58,108 nt of DNA from an uncultured SAR86 cluster bacterium (GTDB lineage Bacteria; Pseudomonadota; Gammaproteobacteria; Magnimaribacterales; Magnimaribacteraceae), in contig CACAGI010000007.1 in assembly GCA_902532015.1 (NCBI GenBank), forward strand, positions 1-58,108, given 5' to 3'. This document shows, one piece after another, positions 44,764 through 52,743 of this stretch. Positions within the stretch are counted from its first letter, which is position 1. The number at the start of each line of letters is the position of its first letter. The translations under genes were made by a program, and so were the position numbers. Under the pieces are notes generated by a model. It saw only the letters and a program-made list of their open reading frames with translations, was not told the DNA's origin and made no database searches.

Positions 44764-45656
44764 GTTTTTTCCCTTGTTGATCCTTTAACTAAATTTGCTG
44801 GGCTTGCTAATACAGTAAATTTATCCTTTTTATCACTAAAAATCTTTTCGGGAGTCACGGACTCAAGTTTACCATCTAGATTGTTAGGATCACTGTAGAA
44901 ACCCATTACATAGCCTCCTTTTGAGTATCCAATGAGCGATCTTAATTCAGGAGATAATTCTTTGGCTATTTCAGGAGGGCAAGATAAGTACTGGTTTTCT
45001 TGTTGTCTAATCCAACCCGGAGCGTAATGTATGAATATACCAGATCTTAAATCTTTAGAAGTATTATCCCCACCACCATGTAAAACAGAGCCTGTATATA
45101 TTAAGACTGATCCTTTCTTCATTTCTGCATAGGCTATCTCATTTTGTTTAGCTTCTCTTTTTGCATGCCATTTATGGGACCCTGGGACAAGTTGAGTGGC
45201 TCCATTCTCGTAAGTAAAGTCACTTGCAGCCCATACGACTGCAAATTGAGTTTCAATTTTTCGAGAAATATAACCCCCCCAAAGCCCTCTATCTCTATGA
45301 AGGATTTGTTTTGTCTCTCCAGGGCCAATAGTAATTAGAGAAGTGAAATGCAATTGATAATTATCGCAGTGAGGTTCTAGGAATTTAGCTGCAAGTGAAT
45401 TGATTTTTGTATGCAAGGCTAAATCGCGACATCCTTGTGATCTGGCTATTAATGCACCAACTCGGCTTGTTTGAAACCCTGTAAATTCATCTGCTCCCTT
45501 AAGGTTTCCTTTTATAAAAGGATCTAATTCATCCAATATTTTATCAATTTCACTTTCAGGAACTACATCATCGATAATGACTGCTGCATCGTTATCAATA
45601 ATCCCCAAAGCCTCTTCATTTGGTGTATCAATAGATATATGCTTAACTTCTGCCAT
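44760..45656 (-). CDS. Phytanoyl-CoA dioxygenase (PhyH) family protein, second paralogue
   Basis: 298 residues, a different PhyH subfamily from its neighbour. Metal site His120 and Asp122 in ILHRDRGLWGG and His193 in GSVLHGGGDN; Arg204 in DLRSGIFIHY is the likely 2-oxoglutarate ligand. VPGSHKWHAKR is typical of the family. The C-terminal region (about 220-260) forms an extension after the barrel. Substrate unknown. Convergent with the first paralogue, 36 bases downstream of an MBL-fold gene on the other side. Confidence 0.88.
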   Translation of the reverse strand: MAEVKHISIDTPNEEALGIIDNDAAVIIDDVVPESEIDKILDELDPFIKGNLKGADEFTGFQTSRVGALIARSQGCRDLALHTKINSLAAKFLEPHCDNYQLHFTSLITIGPGETKQILHRDRGLWGGYISRKIETQFAVVWAASDFTYENGATQLVPGSHKWHAKREAKQNEIAYAEMKKGSVLIYTGSVLHGGGDNTSKDLRSGIFIHYAPGWIRQQENQYLSCPPEIAKELSPELRSLIGYSKGGYVMGFYSDPNNLDGKLESVTPEKIFSDKKDKFTVLASPANLVKGSTREKT

Positions 45657-45692
45657 TACTTAAGAATTACCTTTATGGCATTAGTATGGCAG

Positions 45693-46424
45693 TTAAAGAA
45701 GTACTTCGTCACCTTTTTTTGTATACAGGTCAAATTCATTACTTTTTAATTCATGACCCTGATTTGTTGATAAGAAATATTTAATTAATCCTTTTACTTC
45801 GTTTGGCTGAGTTCCAGTAGCCATAATTTGCTTTGCACCTAACAAGGAAGCAATTCTCAATCCTTCTTTAAAATCCATCGAAAGTGTAATAAGTCCTAAA
45901 AATTTAACCTCATCTAGTGTAATTAAAACTGTATCGCATTTTTTCCCTATCCTTTTTAAGGCATTAAAATTAGCTGTATGACCTTCATGGAATAATACTT
46001 TGCCTTCATTATTTTCTAGAAAAAAACAAAATGCAGTCCAAGAGTAGGGAAATCCTGCAGGGAATATTGAGAGTTTGAAGGGTCCAAATTCCATACCCTG
46101 ATTATTAATGCAACAGATAGAGTTTTCAATTTGATTTTTAATTAGAATTTTTTTTACCTTCTTTGTGGTAACTATCTTAACCTTTTTATTAAGTTTTTTT
46201 ATAGAGGGAATGTGAAGATGATCTATAAATGGAGCTGTAATAATGACTATTTTAACTTTATCTAACTCATCTTGTGAAAGAGAAGACGCTTCATTTCTTT
46301 CTCTTTGCAGTAATACAGAATTTGATGGATTAAGTTTTTTATCTAACCATGGATCAATCAGCACTCCATAATCATCTTCCTCAATAAACCAAGTTTGGTA
46401 ATCGTCTGCTTTTACAACCCTCAT
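45693..46424 (-). CDS. MBL-fold protein with degenerate metal-binding motif
   Basis: 243 residues with a beta-lactamase-like fold of the UlaG/COG2220 type: LIDPWLDKKL near the start, ITAPFIDHLHIPS in place of the usual THxHxDH, LFHEGHTANFN in the middle and IMATGTQPNE later. Only the Asp-His of the first motif remains; the two preceding His are Ala and Phe. It may bind one metal or none. A similar DH-x-H form occurs in plant and cyanobacterial relatives. Function unknown. Confidence 0.72.
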   Translation of the reverse strand: MRVVKADDYQTWFIEEDDYGVLIDPWLDKKLNPSNSVLLQRERNEASSLSQDELDKVKIVIITAPFIDHLHIPSIKKLNKKVKIVTTKKVKKILIKNQIENSICCINNQGMEFGPFKLSIFPAGFPYSWTAFCFFLENNEGKVLFHEGHTANFNALKRIGKKCDTVLITLDEVKFLGLITLSMDFKEGLRIASLLGAKQIMATGTQPNEVKGLIKYFLSTNQGHELKSNEFDLYTKKGDEVLL

Positions 46425-46430
46425 AAAATT

Positions 46431-47402
46431 TTAATCCTTGAGATCTTGAGAAAATTTATTTGTAGCTTCTATTAAAAGATGTGTGATTTCCTTTTCGAAA
46501 GCAGAGTGACCCGAAAAAGGAGCAATTTTTAAATCTGCCTCAGGCCATTTTGAATATAACTCATAGGCCGTAGTAGGTGGGCACACTACGTCATACCTCC
46601 CTTGAATAATTACGCATGGGATATCTCTAATTACGTCTATATTATTTAAGAGCTGATTCTCATTTTCTAAGAAGCCTTTATTAACAAAATAGTGATTTTC
46701 AATTAGTGCAAAAGCTAGAGCGAATTCGCTATTCACTGAATCTTTTACGGCTTCTGGGTTGTGGTTAATAAAGCTTGTTGAAGCCTCCCATTTTGACCAT
46801 GCCTTAGCTGCTGATAATTTTTTTTCTTTATCTTCACCATTAAAGATTAGTCTATATGCCTCAATGAGGTTATGTCTTTGATCTTCAGGAATCTCTTCTA
46901 TAAATCCTTGCCAAGCTTCAGGATATATTTCACTTGCTCCATACTGATAAAACCATTGAAGTTCTTTTTGCCTTAACATAAAGATTCCTCTAAGGATCAG
47001 TTCTGTAACTCTGTCTGGATGACTTTGGGCATATGCTATAGCAAGTGTGCTACCCCAAGAACCACCAAAAACTAACCATCTATCAATATCTAGTAATTTC
47101 CTGATGGACTCAATATCATCGACAAGATGCCAAGTAGTATTTTCTTCTAGACAGGTGTGTGGTTTACTCTTACCACAACCCCTTTGATCGAAAAGAATAA
47201 TCCTATATTTCTTTGGATTAAAAAATCTTCTAGAAAGTTTTCCTGCTCCCCCTCCAGGACCGCCATGAAGGAAAATAGCGGGTTTACCATTTGGGTTACC
47301 GCATTGCTCATAGTAAATACTGTGCATACCCTTATCTATATAGCCTTTATCGAAAGGTTCTATCTGAGGAAATAGTTTTTTTGTTTTATTTAAAAATTTC
47401 AT
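46431..47402 (-). CDS. pip: Proline iminopeptidase
   Basis: Alpha/beta-hydrolase removing N-terminal proline from peptides. 323 residues with the oxyanion segment LHGGPGGGAGKLSRRFFNP, FDQRGCGKS, nucleophile VFGGSWGSTLAIAYAQ (Ser near 113), Asp in GRYDVVCPP and His in SGHSAFEKE. Length and motifs match family S33 proteobacterial enzymes. It starts the minus-strand group with the MBL-fold and PhyH genes, and diverges from the methyltransferase gene across 200 bases. Confidence 0.94.
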   Translation of the reverse strand: MKFLNKTKKLFPQIEPFDKGYIDKGMHSIYYEQCGNPNGKPAIFLHGGPGGGAGKLSRRFFNPKKYRIILFDQRGCGKSKPHTCLEENTTWHLVDDIESIRKLLDIDRWLVFGGSWGSTLAIAYAQSHPDRVTELILRGIFMLRQKELQWFYQYGASEIYPEAWQGFIEEIPEDQRHNLIEAYRLIFNGEDKEKKLSAAKAWSKWEASTSFINHNPEAVKDSVNSEFALAFALIENHYFVNKGFLENENQLLNNIDVIRDIPCVIIQGRYDVVCPPTTAYELYSKWPEADLKIAPFSGHSAFEKEITHLLIEATNKFSQDLKD

Positions 47403-47441
47403 AATAAAGTTTTGATATATAAGAATTTAATTTTAAAACCC

Positions 47442-47470
47442 TTTACAAAAATTAGATATTCTATTTTAAT
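47442..47470 (+). promoter_or_regulatory. Promoter of the bhmT-like gene
   Basis: TTTACA and TTTAAT are separated by exactly 17 bases. The predicted start near 47477 coincides with the first base of the riboswitch P1 stem, leaving a leader of about 126 bases. Confidence 0.7.
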
Positions 47471-47474
47471 GTGT

Positions 47475-47524
47475 AAGTCGGGATTTGATCCTATTGCTAC
47501 GACCTAAAAGAAAAGCTAAAACGG
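47475..47524 (+). promoter_or_regulatory. SAM-V/SAM-II-like riboswitch upstream of the bhmT-like gene
   Basis: P1 is GTCG (47477-47480) with CGAC (47500-47503). The loop carries GATTTGATCCTATTGC and the tail AAAAGCTAAAACGG. Loop CC-ATTGC pairs with tail GC-AA-GG (one U bulged), giving the H-type pseudoknot shared by SAM-II and SAM-V. SAM-V was described before bhmT in marine bacteria, which fits this gene. The class assignment between SAM-II and SAM-V is not settled by eye. Confidence 0.85.
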
Positions 47525-47602
47525 AAAAGGAAATTCCAGGATTTAACTAAGAACTAAATTGTCTATTGCGCAATCTAATTCATATCGTGGAGTGATAAAC
47601 AA

Positions 47603-48661
47603 ATGAAAAGAAAATTAATAGAAAGATTAGATAATGGTCCTGTGATTTGTGCAGAGGGATTTTTATTTGAGGTAGAAAAAAGGGGTTATTTAGCATCTGG
47701 TGAATTCGTTCCAATGGTTGCTTTAGAACACCCTGAAGCTCTCGAAAACTTACATAAGGATTTTCAACATGCCGGTTCAGATATAGTTGAGGCTTTTACA
47801 TACAACGGTCACAGAGAGAAAATGCGTGTAATTGGGAAAGAGGAGCTTCTCGAGCCACTTAACAGAGCTGCACTTAAGATAGCTAAAAAGGTAGCTGATA
47901 ATCCCATTGATGGAGGTGAACCGAATTTGATGGCAGGAAATATTTCTAATTCAAATATATGGAAAGAAGGTGATAATGATGCCCAAAACGAAGTTCATAG
48001 AATGTTTAGTGAGATGGTTGAATGGGCAGTAGATGAGGGCGCTGATATGCTAGTGGGCGAAACATTTTACTATGCTGAAGAAGCGTACAAGGCTTTAGAT
48101 ATTATCCAAAAATCTGGATTACCATCAGTAATAACAATAGCACCAATGGGTGTAAATACTATGATGGATGGAATTACTGTTTTAGATACCTTAAAAGAAC
48201 TTGAACAAAGAGGAGCTGACGTTGTTGGTATGAACTGTTTTAGAGGACCAGCAACTATGATGCCTTATCTAAGAGAAGCAAGAAAAGCTCTTAAGTGCCA
48301 TATGGCAGCTCTCCCCATACCTTTTAGGACCTCAGAAGCACATCCTACCTTCTTTAATTTACCTGATGATGATTCCTGTACATGTCCTGCCCCTCATGGC
48401 AGAACTTTTCCTACAGCTCTAGACCCTCTTTACTGCAATAGATATGAAATCCATGAATTTGGTAAAGAAGCAGCGAAGTTAGGAATTAACTATTTAGGTG
48501 TTTGTTGCGGAGCTACTCCTATGCACATAAGAGAGGTTGCTGAAGCAGCCGGTTTAGTCGTTCCTGCAAGTAAATATCGAGAAAAAATGGAAAATCATTT
48601 TATGTATGGTACTAATGAAAGAACGGCTGAACATATGCAGGATTTTGGAGATAAAGCCTAG
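47603..48661 (+). CDS. Betaine-homocysteine S-methyltransferase-like protein
   Basis: Homocysteine S-methyltransferase fold, 352 residues. Zinc ligands are Cys212 in GMNCFRG and Cys301/Cys302 in GVCCGATP. The C-terminal HEFGKEAAKLGINYLG segment and the following CCG are closest to BHMT rather than to MmuM or MetH, so the donor is probably glycine betaine or a dimethylsulfonio compound. A Cys-containing insert lies at about 246-278. Its leader holds a SAM-type riboswitch, so high SAM should lower expression. A GGAG site lies 10 bases before the ATG. Confidence 0.87.
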   Translation: MKRKLIERLDNGPVICAEGFLFEVEKRGYLASGEFVPMVALEHPEALENLHKDFQHAGSDIVEAFTYNGHREKMRVIGKEELLEPLNRAALKIAKKVADNPIDGGEPNLMAGNISNSNIWKEGDNDAQNEVHRMFSEMVEWAVDEGADMLVGETFYYAEEAYKALDIIQKSGLPSVITIAPMGVNTMMDGITVLDTLKELEQRGADVVGMNCFRGPATMMPYLREARKALKCHMAALPIPFRTSEAHPTFFNLPDDDSCTCPAPHGRTFPTALDPLYCNRYEIHEFGKEAAKLGINYLGVCCGATPMHIREVAEAAGLVVPASKYREKMENHFMYGTNERTAEHMQDFGDKA

Positions 48662-48757
48662 CTGAGTAAAACATAGTATTTTAGAATTGGGGTCTCATAG
48701 GATAAATTGAGTCATCGATATAAAGGTTGATATTTTTAGAAGAATGATATCTCTAGA

Positions 48758-49237
48758 CTAACAATTTGTCTGATTGATTATTGTCTTTAGAAATTGCTCT
48801 ACTTTCTTTTCTGAATCCTGAAAATTCGAAAATTTCATTGAACTATCTGTTGATTGGAGCTTTATAATCAGGTTTTTAGACCCTCTTAACTCGTCAAGAA
48901 ATTTAAATATAATTTCTTCAGAGTCAGTCAAGGCCACAGAAGAATTAATATCAAAATTAAGTGTTCTTTCAAAGGTCGTATTTTTATCAAATCTAAACTT
49001 TGCATTTACATAATCTTCACCATGGTAAAGTTCCGAATCTTCTATTCCAAGTATTAAGGTGCCTTGATTGCATGATATTTGTCCCCACCTTCTGAATATT
49101 TCATGATCATCATCAGCTAAAAAAGTTAAGGCAACAGTTTCTTCATCTGTAAACTCATCTACAAGTATTTCATTAACCAACTCAGCAGATACTGCATTAA
49201 ATGCAAGAAGGAGAAAAAGAAAAAAATTAATTTTCAT
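48758..49237 (-). CDS. Secreted hypothetical protein (159 aa)
   Basis: Begins with a typical signal peptide (about 1-18, hydrophobic then Ala-Glu). The mature part is acidic, with EILVDEFTDEETVALTFLADDD, a single internal Cys (ISCNQG) and a Cys at the C-terminus that could form a disulfide. I do not recognise a family. It lies 42 bases after tRNA-Phe on the same strand and may share its transcript. The 96 bases after its stop, up to the bhmT-like gene end, show no clear feature. Confidence 0.7.
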   Translation of the reverse strand: MKINFFLFLLLAFNAVSAELVNEILVDEFTDEETVALTFLADDDHEIFRRWGQISCNQGTLILGIEDSELYHGEDYVNAKFRFDKNTTFERTLNFDINSSVALTDSEEIIFKFLDELRGSKNLIIKLQSTDSSMKFSNFQDSEKKVEQFLKTIINQTNC

Positions 49238-49279
49238 ACCTGAATAATAATATAGTTCTCTTTAAGTTTTAAGCAGAAG

Positions 49280-49355
49280 TGGTGCCCAGAGGTGGAATCG
49301 AACCACCGACACAAGGATTTTCAGTCCTTTGCTCTACCGACTGAGCTATCTGGGC
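49280..49355 (-). tRNA. tRNA-Phe (GAA)
   Basis: 76-base cloverleaf on the minus strand with encoded 3' CCA. Acceptor stem GCCCAGA/TCTGGGC, D arm GCTC-GAGC, anticodon stem AAGGA/TCCTT with loop CTGAAAA (anticodon GAA), and T arm GGTGG-TTCGATT-CCACC. All stems are perfectly paired. It lies between yggX and a secreted-protein gene. Confidence 0.98.
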
Positions 49356-49404
49356 AATAAGGTTTGAGGATTGTATACAAATAATTGAAACAAAAGAATA
49401 AGTT

Positions 49405-49674
49405 TTATTCAGAAGGTCTATATCCACTGGGTTTTGCATAATCCTCTCCAGATAAAAATAATTCCATCTGCTTGTTTAACCAATTTCTGGACTCTCTGTC
49501 TGCAAGATTTAGTTGCCCTTCGTTGATTAACATCTTTTGGTGTTCTAGCCATTCATCCCAAGCTTTTTGAGAGACGTTGTTAAAAAGATCTTCGCCTTTA
49601 GGTCCCGGATAAGGAGGTTTTTCCATTCCATCTAATTCCTCTTTATACTTGCGACAGATTACTTTTTTGGACAT
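49405..49674 (-). CDS. yggX: Fe(II)-trafficking protein YggX
   Basis: 89-residue protein protecting iron-sulfur clusters from oxidative damage. It starts MSKKVICRKYKEELDGMEKPPYPG with the conserved Cys7, then KAWDEWLEHQKMLINE and the C-terminal MELFLSGEDYAKPSGY. It follows mutY with no gap, the conserved gammaproteobacterial mutY-yggX pair; MutY carries an Fe-S cluster, giving the pair a functional logic. Confidence 0.96.
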   Translation of the reverse strand: MSKKVICRKYKEELDGMEKPPYPGPKGEDLFNNVSQKAWDEWLEHQKMLINEGQLNLADRESRNWLNKQMELFLSGEDYAKPSGYRPSE

Positions 49675-50712
49675 TTAAATCACTTTCTCAATTATTTTTG
49701 TAACAGGAGCTGGAGTTCCTAGTGATTTTAAATCATTTTTATCAAACCACATCTGATTATTTCCTACTTTTTTTGAAAAGTTGGAATCAAACTTCAAAAT
49801 AAGGCTATCTATATCTAAATTGTAATGACTAAAGCTATGTTTGATCTTTAGTTTATCTCTTGAAATCAAAGCAGATTCTTCCATAAAGTTTTTATAATAA
49901 TGTTCTCTTAATTCAATTTCTTCGAATTCTAAGAAAGTCCAAAGACCTTGCCAGACTCCGTTCCTTTCTTTCTGTTGTAATGCAAATCTACCTTTTTGAT
50001 CAATGGCTACCAACCAGTAAAGGTTCTTCAAAGGCTTTTCTTTTTTATTTTGCTTCAACGGTATTGATTCAGTTAGGTTATATTTATTAGCTAAACAATA
50101 CTTATTCTGTGGACAGGAAGCGCAATCTGGGTTTTTTCTTTTACAAACAAGCGCCCCTAAATCCATGATGGCTTGTGTATAAACATTGAAATTAGATTTA
50201 GGTAATACTTTTTCGGATAGAAGCCACAGTTCTTTTTGAATAGAAGATTTATTTAAATCTTCTTCTATTTTAAAGTATCTTGATAAAACTCTTTTGACAT
50301 TACCATCTAAAATCGGGGCTTTGAGACCATAACCAATAGATCTGATTGCCCCAGCTGTAGATCTTCCTATTCCAGGTAAAGTTACTAATTCTTCTATTGA
50401 TTTAGGAAGGTTAGATTTAAATTCAATTTTTATTGCTTGTGCTGATTTTAAAATATTTCTAGCCCTAGTGTAGTAGCCTAATCCAGACCAATAACTTAAT
50501 ACTTCATCTTCAGAGGCATCAGCCAAAGTATCTATATCCGGAAATCTCTTTATAAATTTTAAGAAATAGGGGATGGCAGTAGATACTTGAGTTTGTTGAA
50601 GCATTATTTCTGAAATCCATACTTTGTATGGAGTAATATCCTGTTGCCAGGGCATGTCTTTTCTTCCTTCATTTTTGTGCCACTCAAGAAGTCTTTTGCT
50701 GAATTTGGACAT
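49675..50712 (-). CDS. mutY: Adenine DNA glycosylase MutY
   Basis: Removes adenine paired with 8-oxoguanine. Catalytic Glu in WISEIMLQQTQV (about 35) and Asp in APILDGNVKRV; helix-hairpin-helix LPGIGRSTAGAI; Fe-S cluster Cys spacing C-x6-C-x2-C-x5-C in CKRKNPDCASCPQNKYC. The C-terminal Nudix-like 8-oxoG recognition domain covers about 230-345. The ATG at 50712 (345 residues) matches the family N-terminus; an ATG 12 codons upstream gives an unlikely hydrophobic extension. Confidence 0.95.
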   Translation of the reverse strand: MSKFSKRLLEWHKNEGRKDMPWQQDITPYKVWISEIMLQQTQVSTAIPYFLKFIKRFPDIDTLADASEDEVLSYWSGLGYYTRARNILKSAQAIKIEFKSNLPKSIEELVTLPGIGRSTAGAIRSIGYGLKAPILDGNVKRVLSRYFKIEEDLNKSSIQKELWLLSEKVLPKSNFNVYTQAIMDLGALVCKRKNPDCASCPQNKYCLANKYNLTESIPLKQNKKEKPLKNLYWLVAIDQKGRFALQQKERNGVWQGLWTFLEFEEIELREHYYKNFMEESALISRDKLKIKHSFSHYNLDIDSLILKFDSNFSKKVGNNQMWFDKNDLKSLGTPAPVTKIIEKVI

Positions 50713-50725
50713 AGAAAATATTATG

Positions 50726-50749
50726 CTTGTTCTGGTTAAGATGAACAAG
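50726..50749. repeat. Inverted repeat CTTGTTC/GAACAAG between mutY and hisB
   Basis: A perfect 7-bp inverted repeat with a 10-base spacer. Its right arm overlaps the proposed -35 of the his promoter and it lies just before the mutY start, so it could be an operator. No known regulator site was recognised. Confidence 0.5.
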
Positions 50750-50769
50750 TTAACTATATTGGATATAAT
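50742..50769 (+). promoter_or_regulatory. Candidate promoter of hisBHAF
   Basis: TGAACA and a perfect TATAAT are 16 bases apart. A GC-rich GCGCGCCC follows the -10 directly, which is unusual in this AT-rich window and resembles the discriminator of growth-rate-regulated promoters. The predicted start near 50776 gives an 18-base leader. Confidence 0.55.
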
Positions 50770-50793
50770 GCGCGCCCTAAATCAATATATACA

Positions 50794-51381
50794 ATGAGAA
50801 AAGTAAAAGTAAATAGAGGCACTTCTGAAACTGAAGTAATTGTCGAGTTAAACCTAGATGGAACAGGAAAAACCGACCTTTCGACTGGTTTACCTTTTTT
50901 AGAACACATGCTAGATCAGATTGGAAGGCATGGCATGATTGATTTAACGATAAAAGCCAAAGGTGATTTGCATATTGATAATCATCACACCATTGAAGAC
51001 ATAGGTATAACTTTAGGAGAAGCTTTAAATAAGGCTGTTGGCGATAAAAAGGGAATAAATAGGTATGGTCATTCATATGTTCCACTAGATGAAGCTCTAT
51101 CTAGGGTAGTTTTAGATTTTTCAGGCAGACCAGGATTACATATGAATGTAGATTTTGTTAAGGACACTGTTGGGGATATAGAGGTAGATATGTTTGAGCA
51201 CTTTTTTCAATCTTTATGTAATCATGCTTTCTTAACCCTACATATAGAAAATTTTACTGGAGATAATACTCATCATCAGATAGAGACTATTTTTAAAGCT
51301 TTTGGACGAGCATTACGAATGGCTCTATCAATTGATCCAAGCCAGGAGAATGCTATACCTTCTACTAAAGGTTCTTTATAA
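50794..51381 (+). CDS. hisB: Imidazoleglycerol-phosphate dehydratase HisB
   Basis: Sixth step of histidine synthesis. 195 residues, the monofunctional form without the histidinol-phosphatase domain found in E. coli HisB. Manganese-binding repeats [11 protein letters not shown] and [11 protein letters not shown]-type HH motifs, plus [13 protein letters not shown], are present. First of hisB-hisH-hisA-hisF; hisG, hisD, hisC and hisI are not in this window. The HAD-IB protein at 32.8 kb could supply a separate phosphatase, but this is speculative. Confidence 0.96.
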   Translation: MRKVKVNRGTSETEVIVELNLDGTGKTDLSTGLPFLEHMLDQIGRHGMIDLTIKAKGDLHIDNHHTIEDIGITLGEALNKAVGDKKGINRYGHSYVPLDEALSRVVLDFSGRPGLHMNVDFVKDTVGDIEVDMFEHFFQSLCNHAFLTLHIENFTGDNTHHQIETIFKAFGRALRMALSIDPSQENAIPSTKGSL

Positions 51382-51398
51382 CAAATACTTTTGAAAAC

Positions 51399-52010
51399 AT
51401 GACTAAGATAGCTGTAATTGATTATGGCATGGGAAATCTACATTCAGTTAGTAAAGCCCTTGAAGCAGCTTCTACTAACGAAGAAATATTAGTAACTTCT
51501 GAACCTGAACTCATCAAAACCGCAGATAAAATTGTACTTCCCGGCGTGGGAGCTATTAAAGACTGTCTAGAAGCTTTTTCAGATGAATTAAGGCGAACAA
51601 CTTTAGAACTTATTAGCAATAAACCTACATTAGCTATTTGTGTAGGGATGCAAATGCTACTTGAAAGCAGTGAAGAAAATGAAGGAGTGACATGTTTGAA
51701 AATCCTTGATGGGAAAATAGTCAAAATCCCTCCTCTAATAGACATAAAAGTGCCTCACATGGGATGGAACAAAGTTAACTTCATGTCAGATCATTTTTTA
51801 TGGAAGAAAATACCAGATCGAAGTTTCTTTTATTTTGTTCATAGTTACTGTTGTCTATCTTCATCAGATGCTATTTCAGAAACAAGTCATGGAACTAATT
51901 TTATTTCCACTTTAAGTAAGGAAAATATTTTTGCAGTTCAGTTTCATCCTGAAAAAAGTCAGAATCTTGGATTACAACTTTATAAAAACTTTCTTGATTG
52001 GAAGATTTAG
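51399..52010 (+). CDS. hisH: Imidazole glycerol phosphate synthase glutaminase subunit HisH
   Basis: Class I glutamine amidotransferase providing ammonia to HisF. 203 residues. It starts KIAVIDYGMGNLHSV, has LPGVGAI, nucleophile Cys81 in LAICVGMQMLL and the His-Glu of the triad in FAVQFHPEKSQ. No recognisable strong ribosome site precedes it. hisA follows after 4 bases. Confidence 0.96.
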   Translation: MTKIAVIDYGMGNLHSVSKALEAASTNEEILVTSEPELIKTADKIVLPGVGAIKDCLEAFSDELRRTTLELISNKPTLAICVGMQMLLESSEENEGVTCLKILDGKIVKIPPLIDIKVPHMGWNKVNFMSDHFLWKKIPDRSFFYFVHSYCCLSSSDAISETSHGTNFISTLSKENIFAVQFHPEKSQNLGLQLYKNFLDWKI

Positions 52011-52014
52011 TCAC

Positions 52015-52743
52015 ATGATCGTTATACCTGCTATTGATTTAAAAGATGGAAAATGTGTACGTCTAAAAGAAGGAAAAATGGATGAGGTTACTATTTTTTC
52101 TGAAGATCCTCTTCTTACCTCTGAAGTTTGGTTTGCACAAGGAGCTGAATATCTTCATATAGTCGATTTAGACGGGGCTGTTGAAGGAAGACCTATAAAC
52201 GATAAATATATATTATCTATTTCTTCTAAGTTTCCTGACCAACAGATCCAAGTTGGAGGAGGTATCAGGGATTTCAATTCTGCTTCACATTACATAGAGA
52301 AAGGAATTTCAAGAGTCATAATGGGAACAGCCGCAGTGAAAGACGCTGAAATGTTAAAAGAATTTTGTAAAGTGTATCCGAATAAACTAATCCTGGGTGT
52401 AGATTGTTTAGATGGATATGTCAAAACTGATGGGTGGCTTGAATCTAGTAAATTGAAACCAGAAGAGTTAGTCGAGAACTTCGAGGGTATGCAGCTTGCA
52501 GGACTAATATATACCGATATATCTAGAGATGGGATGATGTCTGGACCAAATATTGAATCTACTTTGTCACTATCTCACAAAACAGATTTACCTATCATTG
52601 CTTCAGGTGGGGTCTCTAGCTTAGAGCATATCAGAGAGTTATCTTCTTCTTCGAGAATTCATGGTGTAATTTGTGGAAGAGCATTGTATGAAGAAAAGTT
52701 CACCTTAGAGGAAGCCATAAAAGTAGCAAATCGATTAAAATGA
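52015..52743 (+). CDS. hisA: HisA, phosphoribosylformimino-AICAR ribotide isomerase
   Basis: TIM-barrel Amadori isomerase of histidine synthesis, 242 residues. Catalytic Asp8 in [15 protein letters not shown] and the second acid in [14 protein letters not shown], with IQVGGGIRD and IIASGGVSS phosphate-binding turns. The start at 52015 is fixed by the family N-terminus; an in-frame ATG at 51931 would lie inside hisH. Its end overlaps the hisF start as ATGA. Confidence 0.96.
   Translation: MIVIPAIDLKDGKCVRLKEGKMDEVTIFSEDPLLTSEVWFAQGAEYLHIVDLDGAVEGRPINDKYILSISSKFPDQQIQVGGGIRDFNSASHYIEKGISRVIMGTAAVKDAEMLKEFCKVYPNKLILGVDCLDGYVKTDGWLESSKLKPEELVENFEGMQLAGLIYTDISRDGMMSGPNIESTLSLSHKTDLPIIASGGVSSLEHIRELSSSSRIHGVICGRALYEEKFTLEEAIKVANRLK

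Noticed and set aside
49280-49404. tRNA-Phe as an attachment site of an integrated element.
   Set aside because: No integrase, no repeat of the tRNA 3' end and no change in gene character nearby; mutY-yggX synteny is intact.
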